A DNA stretch of 64,000 bases. Source: Vigna angularis (Eukaryota > Streptophyta > Magnoliopsida > Fabales > Fabaceae). The DNA is taken from the NCBI RefSeq assembly GCF_016808095.1, contig NC_068970.1, positions 10,584,501 to 10,648,500 of the forward strand, read 5' to 3'. Of this stretch, positions 1-12,700 are shown piece by piece. Position 1 is the first letter of the stretch. Every line of letters starts with the position of its first letter. The notes under the pieces are model-generated. The model was not told where the DNA came from. It ran no database searches and saw nothing but the letters and a program-made list of their open reading frames with translations. The position numbers and the translations under genes are program-made.

Positions 1-1122
1 GTAACATAAGCCAATTGAATTTCAACATGATTTAAAAAATCTTTTGATAAACTTTTACCCTTTTTTACAAAAGATAAATAAATAATAAAATCAGTGGCAT
101 TACATCCAAAAAAAGTTTGGAGAATTTTCACTTAATATATAAAATACTGCATATTTCTTTCTTTCCTTTCATCATCACCTTATACAAAACTTCCATTACA
201 AGCTGATATGAGGTCCATGATGTTAATTATGTGTGTGCGTGTACGTGGAAGATATCAGATAAAGAGAGACACAAAAATATATAAGTGATTTCGTGTGTAG
301 GAAGTGGAGAGAAGGAGCTAGAGAAAGGTATATATAGAATGAGGTTATGCAACTTCGTGTGTGAAAAACAAAGGTAAACGTCATGATTCCATTCTATGTA
401 AGAGTGGAATCATAATGCATGGATTAAAGAAAGAAAAAAAAGTGATGCTGCTAGTTGTTATTATTTCAAGGGCTAGTTAATTATGTTCCTGACTTCAGTT
501 TTCATGCTCTACTGCATGATTTGCAATATATTGTTGCTCTCTGAAATATTGAAAACATGCATTGATATTTGAAAGAGCAGTGGTTTGGTTTGTACAAAAA
601 GGGTTGAAGATGGACCAAAAATGAAGAAAAAATGGTGATTTGATTAAGCAACATAAATAGTTTTACGGTGTTGGTGGTGTAAAATCTTTTTGGGTTTGTT
701 TTTATTAGGGTTAAGACCCACCAAGAGGTGGTCATTTTGGGTGGTAGCTAAGAGGGAGGGTCTGATGAGCTAAAAAGATGGGGATTGAGAAATGTTATTG
801 AGTGGGATCTACTTTGGGTTGAAAGAAGCAAAGATGAAATGCATAGATGGGGAATGTCGTTATGAGCACAAACGATCTGATTAGAGAAAAGAATTCTTTG
901 CTCAGCAAGCAAACTAGAATTTCCCACTTTTTGGTGTACATTTTACATTTTAGCTCTGTTGCACCTTGCTCTTCAGTCAAACGCATGCTCATACCATCAT
1001 TGGCACATAACTGCTACATGAAACTTATCATTACGCACTAAAATTCTATACACCCTACTTTCTTCATTAACTATTAAGCATATTTAAATCGATTGGCTAA
1101 ATCACAAGAGAATAATTCCTAA
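1..1122. other. AT-rich intergenic DNA, no gene seen
   Basis: Only short chance open frames are present on either strand. I see no conserved motif, splice pattern or repeat structure that would support a gene. Confidence 0.5.
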
Positions 1123-1374
1123 TCTATCAATGGCACCAAAGAGGATGATGATTTGGAGGTTGGGTTTTCCGAACTGGATACACCTGATGACGATGGAAAG
1201 GAAATTGACAATATTGTAGCTTTTGATGCTGACCAATCGGATGACAACGGTGACAAGGAGAATGTCGAGGAGCACGAGGTTGAATTTGAACTACTCAATG
1301 AGACCATGAATGCGCAGGTGTATCTCAGTGCACCTCTAGATAAGTGGTTAAGGGAATGTGCTAAGCAGAAGTGA
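1123..1374 (+). other. Unrecognised acidic open frame, possible terminal exon or gene relic
   Basis: The frame is open from just after a TAA at 1120-1122 to a TGA at 1372-1374. It encodes about 83 residues that are very rich in Asp and Glu, with the C-terminus LDKWLRECAKQK. There is no ATG near its start; the first in-frame ATG is late, in NETMNAQ. If coding, it must be a downstream exon or a broken remnant. I do not recognise a family. It lies tail-to-tail with the MOZART1-like gene, about 420 bp away. It could also be a chance open frame, although its skewed composition is unusual for this AT-rich DNA. Confidence 0.2.
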
Positions 1375-1791
1375 AGTGTCTAATGCCATGGTTCTTAGAA
1401 GGCGAAAGATGTTTTCGAGAGCTGTGGAAGTATTTGAGCTGAGTTTGAATTGTTTGTTCGTTATGTCTTTTAAGCTTAATTATACATTTGATCTCCGTAT
1501 TTGTTAAGTTGGTTAAATTTCGGCTTCATATTTCTTTTGTTTAAAGATTTGTGAAACGATCAAGGCTTCTCCAGAAAATGGAATGTGTCAAGATATGCGC
1601 ATGAATGGAGGTCACTATTTTGGCCAAGTGAAAATTTAATCTCAAAGATATAAACCTTCAAATGAGTTTCTATTTGCAACGCATCAACCTTGTACTAAAG
1701 CAATGCCACTACACCAAATGAAGGTCATATAACAGAACAATCAAAGAACTTCAGCACACATCGAAGAGATCTAACAAAAAAATCTATTTAT

Positions 1792-2013
1792 TTATGGAAA
1801 AGAAGGAGCCTCAGGAAGTGATGATGATAACGAGGGCTTCTCTTTTCTTAGTTCCTTGACAACAGCAGCAAGTGCTTCTGGATTGACTCCAAGATCACAA
1901 AGTGCAATTAGAACCGAAAGTGTGTGGCGGTCTAGACCCGTGTCAAGTATATTGGACATATGGAACGCCAGGTCTAGAGATTCTCGTGCAGCTCGAGCAG
2001 CTTCCGAATCCAT
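1792..2013 (-). CDS. MOZART1 / GIP-type gamma-tubulin complex small protein
   Basis: This encodes a 73-residue protein of the MOZART1 (GIP1/GIP2) family. Family members bind GCP subunits and help recruit gamma-tubulin complexes to microtubule nucleation sites and the nuclear envelope. The family hallmarks are visible: an N-terminal AARAARESLDLAFHMSNIL helix, the block TGLDRHTLSVLIALCDLGVN, then PEALAAVVKELRKEK and a short variable Ser/Pro tail. The length equals the family norm. The start is an ATG at 2011-2013, and the stop is TAA at 1792-1794. The coding part is a single exon. A splice acceptor (TTTCTCAG) sits 10 nt upstream of the ATG, so the 5' UTR is probably spliced to an exon near 4444-4690. 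No defects are seen. Identification is firm; the UTR structure is inferred. Confidence 0.93.
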   Translation of the reverse strand: MDSEAARAARESLDLAFHMSNILDTGLDRHTLSVLIALCDLGVNPEALAAVVKELRKEKPSLSSSLPEAPSFP

Positions 2014-2022
2014 ACTTTTAAG

Positions 2023-4443
2023 CTGAGAAATGGGCAGAGTATATCCAATTCATTAGTATTACAAAAATTAAATCACCTGAACACATGTCACAGATTCAGA
2101 TATATAACAAAAGTTAACAGATTGTTAGGATCAAGCATTTGAAAAAGTTGTGATTAGAAAAAACAAGGTTCTTCACTTTACAAATTTATAGTATGAGCAT
2201 AGTTATAATTTCCGTTTTTAAAATTCTCTACTTGGATGATAAAATTTGACAATTACCATGAAAATAAGGAGAGAAATTAGAGCTCAACAGATTTGAACTT
2301 TAACAATGCAAATTCGTGTGCACACGCTCACACACACATACTAAAATCTTATGAAATGCATGGAGAGCGTGATTAGAAGCCAATCTTGAAATAATAATGA
2401 TCTTCAAGATAGACATAATGTTAAAAAAGTATACTCCTTGATTGCCTCAATTCTAAAGCTGAGGCAATTCTTTAACTCCACTGGGCATGCGAAAAGGCTT
2501 GACATAAAAAGAAAAATCCCAACATTCCATACCTGGTAGAATTATTTAAATTTTCTTCAATCTAGAGAAACAGAAAATATCACTTCGGTAGTTTTGAGGT
2601 TGGTTTTCTTCTATGTTGAAATCTTTAAGCTTTCACACCATTTTGCAGTTCCTATAGTGTGCCAATTTCCAACTTTCAAATTGCTAAGCTATAATAGCAT
2701 TAAAATTCAAGTACAAGTCCCTTTGATAAAAATCATATTTTTTTAAAAAGAAACAAAACTTGAATTATTTTGTTAGATGTCAAATGACTATTTCTTCTTC
2801 CTCAGCCATTAGTTTGCAAACTAGTTTTAGCGAAATTTCAACCCTAGAATAATTAGAGATCGGAGAAAGTAACTTTTGAAATTTCTTATGGAGTGTCAAT
2901 CAATTTCTTCCTCACACAGGTGTTCTTCCTTTTTTTTCTTCTTGTTTTTACAGCAGAGCGGAGGCAAAGCGTATTAGACTTTACCACATAGATCTGCTGC
3001 TCTGTTTGAATCCAAACAGCATAGCACGGCCCAAAAGTACAAAAGAACAAGCATTGGCATCACTGGCCCAAAAGAAAGATGGATGAAGTATGACTGTCTC
3101 AAAGGGTAGATGAGAATGCTCTTAAAAGGTTTTTGTGACACTACATAGTAAAAGAATTGCCTAGGTTATTGTCTTTCATTATAGTTCAGTCTGAACGTAG
3201 AAGATAAGTTACATATGATAAGATGTCTTCTAAGACTTACAAAGTGTTTGGATTTGCATCCTCAATCCATATTTTCACGTCAATGTAAAGATGCAGAAGC
3301 AACTTTCTGTTAGTTCACAGTTGACGCACATATGCAGAAGCAATTCTTAGGATTCACCAAATTATTTTGGATTTCAGTATTTTCTTAACTTGTCTCACGA
3401 GACTATGTAGGTATGTAATCTCATAATTTAGTTTTTTAATTATTCATGAGAAACTTTATGGTAATAATAGAACAATAATAAAAGCACTTAAACGGTATTT
3501 AGTCCTATATTTTTATATTAGTTAAAAAGCCTAAACACTCATGCAAGGAAACAATTGAAATTTCCATAGGAGAAATAAGGATGAACTACTACCATGCACC
3601 AAACCTGATTTTGTTATAGGTCCCATTCAGATGGAACTGACCTCACTGTGGTGCAACAAGGTAAGGGAGGCCCAATGGAATTTTAGATACTCAAGGACAA
3701 TATATGGGTTCCTAATCAGACAATTCTAAACGGTCTTGTCATCAACATTAGAAACACAATTTTCAGTAAGACTCACTGTTTGTTATTCTAAATAGAAGGG
3801 AACAAAATCATTTTCTTAAGGGGAGGGTCTTATTCTTGGTGAGCAGAGCAATGGGAGCAGAACAAACATGTAACTGAACTTTACCCATCTACATACATAT
3901 AGAATTAAGACATTTGGTTACGTTGTTTTTAAGTTCATGTATATTTAATTTCCCGAATTGTTTTAAGTTCATGTTTGATGGTTTCTCAGATAACCATAGA
4001 TTTTGAGTTTAGTTTTGACTTTCTTGCGACACTGGTGGTGCAGACTCCTTTTTGGCAAAATCATGGGTAGTGAGACTTTGGGACTGGTTTTCACATGTTC
4101 CAAGTCACAGTGAATCTAGAATAGATGCAGGAAATTATTCTCAAATGCTATGAACTAAAAAAACCCAATGAACAGGGCTAATTGGGCATAATTAGGCAAA
4201 AAAATCTCTACAGAATCGGCAAAGAAACTGCAAGACAGTTGAGAAAACAGAAGTCAAGCAATGAAGATGGATAAAACAATGAACTTGAAGTAACATTGCA
4301 GCAATTACACCAAATTCAAATAAATTAAATTAACCCTAGATTATAAAAGTAACGAAATCAAACAATAAATTTAAATTCAAACAAATTAAACTAACCAAAA
4401 GCAAAACCTAAATTACATAGATAAAAGAATGTGATAGACTGAC
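2023..4443 (-). other. Probable 5'-UTR intron of the MOZART1-like gene
   Basis: On the minus strand a donor CAAG|GTCAGT (intron begins at 4443) pairs with an acceptor TTTCTCAG (intron ends at 2023) just before the ATG. The 2421-bp span is AT-rich and has no supported gene. Splicing is inferred from the sites and the CT-rich leader upstream. An alternative donor CTT|GTAAGT lies further 5' in the leader. Confidence 0.5.
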
Positions 4444-4690
4444 CTTGCAAGAACCACACACCAACACGTTCTTTAAAACGCAATACAGCAATCCAATGTT
4501 GAGCTTCAAAGACGCACTAGGGCAAGCAACCGAGAGTGGGTGTGAGAGATTGAGGCAATAAACAAAAAATTGGTAGAACGAGAGAGAAGAGCGAGAGACT
4601 TACAAGACCTAATCGCAACCACGGTGAGAAGGTGAGAGAGAGGGAGACGATGGCCGGTGAGAAAGGAGATAGAGGTGTGATGAGCCTTTT
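4444..4690 (-). promoter_or_regulatory. Probable 5'-UTR exon of the MOZART1-like gene
   Basis: On the minus strand this is a CT-rich leader (runs such as TCTCCCTCTCTCTCACC) ending at the donor near 4443. That composition is typical of plant 5' UTRs and contrasts with the flanking DNA. The transcription start is not determined. A 63-residue frame here lacks family features and looks like chance. Confidence 0.45.
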
Positions 4691-4699
4691 CAGTCACGT

Positions 4700-7600
4700 T
4701 TATGAGTAAATTGAAATAATTTATAATGCATCAGTAGTTGGAAAACTAATTGGTATTGGAATTAAACGAGGTCCTTCCTAATTTTTACTAGTCATACATG
4801 ATTTTCCTTATAGGACTGGGAATTGGTTTATTTAACAAAAGAAACAGTTCCTACTTCTAAAGAATCCTAATATTCAAATAAATAGTATATTCTTTGCCTA
4901 AGTGCTTCAAATGCTATACTACATTCTAGTGAATAGAAATCGAAGATAAGGAAACAAGCTAAATTCAATATATATGTTACATGTCAAGTAGCTTTTTAAG
5001 TGCGTTATGTTTCCGCTACAATCAAAGAGGAGAAATAAGGCACACCCTAAAAAACTAAAACTTTTTTATTCCAATCCATTGATGAAATTAATTCTCGACC
5101 TTATGCACAAACAAAACCATTTTCAATCTCAACTATTTTTATCCCCTAATACCAGTACTTTACTAATTTTGTACCGCTATTTTTCCATATCAAAACAACA
5201 AATTGTATTTTACATTCACTTTCAAATTTAATTACACAAAATATGCAAGAGAACTTTGTCAAACCCTTAGATTGAAAGCTCAAAATCTTAGAAGCCTCAG
5301 CCAAATAATTTCCGTTCAAAGCCCTGCAAATGAAAGCAAGAAGTGATTATCACTTATAAAAAAAGGATTTATAACATCACCCATGAATTATGTAATACAC
5401 AAATCCAAATTTCAAGTAGATAATAGTCAATGCAATGTCAACAAACACATCTAATTCTAATCCAAGTTTGAATAACAACCCATGAATTATAAAAATCACG
5501 AGAGAGAGAAAAAGGATAAAAGGGAAGTGGAGAAGAGAGGAAGAAAGGGAATAATGACGGTGGAAGGTAGACGGTGGGAAAGAGAGGATAAAGGGGAAAA
5601 GGGTGGTGGAAGGGGGAATAAGGTGAACCCAAAAAAAAAAATCAAAACGGGTTACAAAAATAAAAAATAAATTCTCACATATGTCATCTTGCAAACGACA
5701 TTAACTAAAATCGTCTTATTAAGTTTTAAAAGAAAAATAAGAAGTAAATTAAGTCAAAAATAAATACAGTGAAATTATTGAATGAAAAAATCACTAAATA
5801 AGCCTAATTTAAAATTTTAAAATTGTTTTTAGTATTTACAAGATGTTTTATTTAGTCCCTATAAGGAATATTATTTAGATATTAAGTGACACATGGTAGT
5901 AAGATAAAAAAAAATCAATTTTAAGGATGAAAACCAAATATTCTCCTTTATAAATACTAAATTCAAAACATGCCCATTTAATAAGAATTAAAAACACATT
6001 GAAGTCTAGCTTAAAATAAAACAAGATTTAATTAACATTTAAAGGTAATAAAACACTCAGACTAATATACAGTTTAAATTTTAAAAAAATTAAATCTTAA
6101 GTAAGTTGTGTATGAAGATTATTTAGAGAAGTTAAACCAAAACGAAGCCTTCACATGCCTCCTCTCGTTACATTTAGCTGCAGAAAGTATGAAACTATTT
6201 CTCAAAATTACACCTATAAAGAGTTGGACACACAAATGTCTTATCCTTTTCAAGGGGTAACTATCCTTATCATTACAGCATCAAAAAGATCTTAAAAAGA
6301 ATTGTGAACTATATAAAGTTAAGTACAAATTTCTTGGATGAACCATTATTGCAAGCAATCAATCTTGGGTTCTTCTGGGGAATATACTACACTCATGAGG
6401 CCAAAGCCTACTTGCAAGATGTTGCAAACAAAAATAATTCCATAGGGAGGGGGCACTCTAAACCAATTTGATACCTGTAGCCAGGCCATCACTACACCGA
6501 CCTCTGAAAAATATGGTGTGCTTTTATATGCTTTACTCTTATTCCAAATTCCAAAATCCAAACGCACATTTAACCTTTCACTTTAATTCTTCATTCCAAT
6601 GAATCAACGCGTACATATGCATTACATTCTTATTTAAACAATCATAAACCTAAATCAACTATGCTCAAAGTTGTGGTCTACAACGTTACTAATCACATTC
6701 ATTGCACCTATCACACTCAACAATTTCTTATGTATGGAGTGATTTTTATTTTACACACTTCTCCCCACCACGTCTCTATAGTAGGGGTGGGAGCTTGGCG
6801 GATTAATCGAGCAGCTCGACAAAAAAAAAAAGGAAATAGGACAATAGTTAGAATTCTAAGTATGAGTTTAAGTTTTACATTGGAGAAAAATGAAAAAATA
6901 CATCATATAAATGTGAAGATCCATTGATTCATTGTTTTAAGGTTTTAGGTAAAGAGTGGTGTCAATCTTTTATGTGATTTGGCTCAGATCTCATTGGTGT
7001 TATATCCAGTTAACCTCTTCCTTTATAAACCTAACAACGATCTCTCCAATTTTGTTACCTAGTATCGATCTCTTCAATTCGGTTAGTCTATCTGTCCGAT
7101 ATTATTAAAAAAAATTATGTGTATTGAAATAAGTGAAAAATTATTTAATGAAAAATTTAATTACAAAAAGAAATGTTATATTTAAGTAAGTAATAAATTA
7201 TTCAAAAAATAATTTGATCTCAGCCTGACGAGTAACTTGATATGAATCCGTTTTCAGGATTGTAAAAGTCAACTTGTTTTTACATGAATGATAAATCTTG
7301 CTAAGTAGTACTTCAAAATTAACAAAATGAAACCAAATTTTGCTCTCTAGTTTCTTTTCCGCTTCTGTCATAAGTTGTTCTCTACCTACCAACTCTAATT
7401 TTACCAAGTGGACTTTGTAACCGATGCTTGCAACATATCATGCAGAGAAATGGTACTATAACACACTTTACGTCTATTTGACACAAGATACAAAGATAAA
7501 ATAATTATAAAATTTTATATTTTTTCAAAATAAAAAATAAGGAAGAATAATATTAAATGAATGGAAAATATGAAGTTGGGTCAAAAAATCATTTTCGTAT

Positions 7601-9100
7601 GTCATGTATACTCCTCCATCATGATACATTTTTTCTTATCTTTACTGTTATCAAAAGGCTACATCTTTATGTTATCCCCCACTCAACAAATAAGTGGGCC
7701 ATAAATCTGACGATATTTTCCTCGTGTATCATGGCGTACAAATTAGCCTTTCAAGAACAAGGTTTTGGTTTGGTCATCTTGAAATGCAGAGTTATAACCA
7801 TTTATAGAAACTAGGTTAATGATGGCTTCTGTCACCTTATTGTCTTGCTTTTGCCCAAGTCCAACATATATGAGTTAAAAAGATATGAGATGTTCTTTAC
7901 TTAACAAGTGTAAAAGCATACCAATGAAAAGTCCTTCAAGACTCAACCCACGTGCTAATCCAAAACGGGTAAAACTCCAAAGTGTTCCTGTTGTTTTGGT
8001 GAGCCTTGGCCTATAACCTACAAGCTAAAGGTTATTATCCCTACGCTACAACTGGCCTTAAGGGTATGTGAGCAATTGCCGAAGATATATTTTGCTTGAT
8101 GACATTGACCTAAAGTAACAGCAAAAGACAAAGTGTATCATCAAAGATATTTCGTATCATGTAACTGTAGTGCATTTGTTGGTATTTGATGCAGTGATAT
8201 AATCTATGAAACTATTTTTTGACATAAGAACAATGGAAGAATAATAAACTTATAGTTTATTTTCCGGTTGTTGCATAATAATGATATGCTCATCTGTTTC
8301 CTACATGGCCATGAGCCTCTTACGAAATCAAGACACCTAAATGCTTAAGCTGCAACTTATGCAATCGTTGTTTAGGAAAACAGATTGATTATGTTATTAC
8401 ACAGTTTTTAATTTCATAACCGGCATTTAAATTTTGGCCACGTAACTAAAATAAAGCAAAATCTTGGTCATAAACCATCAATCAAGTAAAACAAAAGAGA
8501 GACCCCCAACAGCTAAAAATAGTGAGTCACCTATTTAATAAGCTTTCCTCGGAGTAAAAAAAAGTAGGAAAAACAGCAATAATTGTAGAACACAAGTGGC
8601 CAAGCAGGAGTGTTGGAATGTTGTTCAGGAAAAAAGTACAGATGCAAGATCACCACCAAGAAACATGAAAACACAAGAACTTTTCCTATGCAATCGAACT
8701 TTTCTGAACAAGATATTGTGGTTTTGTTTGTGGCATGCGTGGAAGTTTTTACACCAATTAATTATCATGCACACGGACTTACATAGTCATCACATACTCA
8801 CATGCAAGCCGTTGGATAAGACTTTGCCCTACTTTAACTTTTTTTTTCAAGCGGTCCAAATTATGCACATATCTCACATAATTTGTTTCCATTTTGTACC
8901 CGCTTTGATTAAGTGGATCTGGACCCACTGAAGACCCTGCGAGTAAGAGAATAAAATAAAGATAGGCATTAGCTGACCTATCAAATAGAGTGTTCTACAT
9001 CTGCATACGTTCTTATGTTTTCAACCACAGCCCAACTTTGTTGTCTAAAACAAATCATATAATAATTCTGTTTCATTTCGGCAAGATTTTGATGCCAACT
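4700..9100. other. Intergenic DNA, no gene seen
   Basis: This is AT-rich sequence between the MOZART1-like and RADIALIS-like genes. The open frames present (for example 6661-6927 and 8596-8931) have no recognisable domains or biased composition. A purine-rich block at about 5498-5632 is noted as a finding. Confidence 0.5.
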
Positions 9101-9104
9101 GGCT

Positions 9105-9111
9105 TATAAAA
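9105..9111 (+). promoter_or_regulatory. TATA box of the RADIALIS-like gene
   Basis: TATAAAA sits 108 bp upstream of the ATG at 9219. That would allow a short leader of roughly 80 nt with transcription starting near 9140. There is no competing TATA motif closer to the start codon. Confidence 0.6.
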
Positions 9112-9218
9112 GGAGGATACATTGCTACCTTCAACATATCAGCTCTTCCTTGAGTCTGATCATTACACACTCTTCAACCTTTTCTACCAACTTATTCTCT
9201 TTGCTCTTCCTGAAAGAA

Positions 9219-9788
9219 ATGGCATCCAGTTCAATGTCAGCCTCAGGCTCATGGAGTGTCAAGGACAACAAGGCCTTTGAGAAGGCTCTAGCTGTTTACG
9301 ACAAGGACACCCCTGACCGTTGGTACAATGTTGCTCATGCTGTTGGTGGCAAAACTCTAGAGGAAGTGAAGAGACAATATGAACTCCTTGTCCAGGATGT
9401 TAAACATATTGAATCAGGACGAGTGGCATTCCCAAATTACAAGAAAACTTCAGCCTCTGATCAGGAGGAGAATAGGTACCATTCCCTTTCATTATAAATA
9501 CTTTAATCACTGAGATTAGTACATCATCTAATAAATCAAGAGAAACTTGTTTTACTTATCAGTTACACAATCAAATTATCTGACTTACGAAAAACTTGTG
9601 TGAGAAAAAACAATGATTGCACAACAAATACTCATCTAAGAGGGCAAAGAATAATCTCTCAATCAAGAAGGAAGAAGTTTATATGCAATAGTTATAAAAT
9701 CATACCCACCATCCAACAACTTTTTAGATTTTATTGACTCTAATATTTTATTTTCCTTGTCAGGCTGAGGAATTTGAACCTCCAGTGA
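9219..9788 (+). CDS. RADIALIS-like single-SANT MYB protein (two exons)
   Basis: Exon 1 is 9219-9475 and exon 2 is 9764-9788, giving 93 residues. One SANT/MYB repeat (about residues 10-62) contains [34 protein letters not shown] and [14 protein letters not shown]. The RADIALIS signature SGRVAFPNY follows, and the end is RLRNLNLQ. Small proteins of this family antagonise larger MYBs such as DIVARICATA by competing for DRIF-type partners. Here the role is inferred from family only. The start is the ATG giving MASSSM; an upstream non-ATG extension is not credible. The donor is AATAG|GTACC and the acceptor TTGTCAG. Without splicing the frame would end in an unrelated tail; with splicing it ends exactly like family members. 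The gene appears intact. Confidence 0.93.
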
Positions 9789-9799
9789 CCCCAAACATC

Positions 9800-12700
9800 C
9801 GCAACAACATCAACTAATTGATTTTCTAATTTTCATCAACCAACATCTTCATCATCCCTGGTAGTACTACCTGGTGCTATGCACACATATTTGCTACTGC
9901 AATGACATTTTATGCTGTTTTAGTCATAAGAATCATATGTCCCGTGATTCCATCTTGTATTTTCTTGTTGTTGAAGCTGCCTCTAAAAGAGTCAGTGATC
10001 GTTTCAGTTCCTAGTCCTAAAGGTTGGAGATCAGACAAACCACACAAACATATGTAACTAAAATAAATATGAGAAAAATACCGACAAATGACAAAAATGA
10101 TAATTTATACTAATTGAAGAAATCATAACTCTCTCCCGTTACATTGAAAGAACTTCTCAAATATTAAGAGAAGAAAAGATAGAAGAGAATGAGATTTTGA
10201 AATATATGTAAAGGGATTCCGATAATGCTCCTTCCAAGACTTTTCACATTCTTTCAGTCGAAGATTTTGATGAAACTAATCAAATCTTCACACCATAATT
10301 TATCATCATGTTGCAGTACTTTAACGCTTTCCATCTTGATTTTATCATGAATCTACTCACCACTCTCACTCCTTGATGTATGATTTTGTACAAAACATAG
10401 CATACTTAAGACTATTGACCACTCATGCACATGTACTTGAGACATTTCCATCTTTTCCACTTCACTGTTAGGATTCATTTTAGGATAACCTACAATTGAT
10501 AGAAAATGGGTAGAAATTGACTTGCAATGTTACATGTTCAAGTGCCAAAGATCTTCAATAAGTACTTCTTCTGAGAACAAGGTTCCTCTAGGGAACAATT
10601 TTCTCTGTTATTGAAGAACAAGGTAACTGACGTACGTTATGATAATTAAACATATAATAAAATTATAAATTTATTTAGTGTGAGAAGTCCTACGTTGGAA
10701 GGTCACACATGAACTCTATGAAACCATTGCGCTTAACACTCAAATGACAAGAAGCGGGAAAAGTTGTTTTGAAGGTTTAATACAGACCTAGTTAAGGTTT
10801 AAACTCTTTGAATAAAAACATGATTAGTAAGGACAGTTTCTCATTGTTTTAAGATAACAGTTCAGTTCTTTGTAAGAAGTGAAGTAAGATGAATTTAAGA
10901 CAATGAAATATTTTATGAAAAAAAAATTTTAACCACTTTTTTTCACAACTTGTTATAATAGTCTATATGGTAGTATGTATTAGTCTATTTTAAATATACG
11001 AATTAATAAAATAGTAACACATAATTTCTTGTTAAAAAGTTATTAAAAAAGAGTTATTAATGATACTTAAAAAAGTTATTAATGATCCATGTTTTATAAT
11101 AAATACTGTAGAAAGTTTGTTCACAGCACACAATCATTGCTTGAAGGGGCTTTCTAACAGTGGACAAAAGATGAGAAAATGAAAAGAAAAAAAATATTTC
11201 GTCAAAAGTAAATAAAAAAATAATATAAATTATAAGTAAATTAAATTTAAAAAGCCCATGTTTCAGTAATGTAAATTATTGTCTATTTTAAAAAACACAA
11301 CCTTCGCTTTCCTTTTTCCTCTCTATTGTGTAAAATTGAACTTAGTATAAGTGTCTGTAAAATTTAATTGAATTATATAAATGTTTAAATAAACTTAACT
11401 GTATTATATAATTACAGTGATTCGAATTAAATTGATTAATTTAATACATTGGTTTTAGCTACGTGAAAAATCCTTTTTCTAAATATATTTTCAAATACGA
11501 TGAGTCATAATTTTTTAAGTTTAAATTAGTCCATTTATGAACAATTTAATTTTAAAAGACTAAAATTTAACAATTAAGTCAAGTTTTCGTGGAATACTTT
11601 AGTTCTTCTTTTTCATACAAGTCAGTATTAATATACTTCAGTTCTAGGTGGTGTGGAAGTTTGGTTTGTTGGCAAGGTTGAACACCAAGTTAAGTGATTG
11701 CACCAGAAAAAAATAATATTAGAATAGAAGTAAAAAAAATATTACAGATTTTGTTACCGGTTTTTCTGTTTACATAAAACTTATCAAAGTAATAATTGAT
11801 CGATTGCACATTTTATTTTAGTAAAAACTATTTTTTTTATGGGTCTCTGTGTTTAAATATTCATAGATCAGATTGTTAAATTGTACATAATTCTCATTTA
11901 TGTAATTTCTATTTGTAATCTTTAATTTAAATCGAAACATTTAGATGTAAAAGGATATAGTTCATACACACTAGAAAGATAATCCACCTTATGAGAATAT
12001 GGTCAAACCGATTGAAATACCAAAAAGAAAAGATTACAAGACTCATTTAAAGATTATTGCAATAAACACTATTAGAATACTATTAGACCCTAATTAGACC
12101 TCCTAACAAGTAAAAATCCATTAAGGACGCTATAAATAAAGTATGTAGATAAAATATTTAATATGTTTGAATTATCTACATTTATTATATATCTTGATAT
12201 CAATCACTTACTTAAGTTTCAGAAATGCCTTTTATAAGTTCTTAATCTAACGATGTTACACTTAATGATTAGACAAGAGTACCAAGTAACTATTAAGAGT
12301 AAGAAGACTAAGAAGACACTAAGACTAAAATATATTCAATTGTACAAGAAGTGACATGTTATGAGTTAGATTTTTAAGGTAGTAGGAATACACATTTTTC
12401 AGTCATATATTTATCTTTAAGATGATAGTCATGAACCAAATATCCAAATAACATATTTTATAGAAGAAACTGTATATCATGAATTGCTTGAATTACTAGA
12501 GATTGAGTTTGTAATGGTCAAATTTGGTCACAAAGTCTTTAGAAAATGTAAGAGAAAGGTAAGTTGATAGCTTATAGTAGGAAAAATAAAAACCTATATA
12601 TGTGTTGTCATCACCGAGGGTTACAGTTCAAGTAAAAAAGTAAGTATTTTTGTAAGTCATCCTTATGAAAGTAGTCACAGGGCTTGGTATTTCAATATGC

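Noticed and set aside
8596..8931. 111-codon plus-strand frame
   Set aside because: No domain, biased toward AT-driven codons, and no splice or promoter support.
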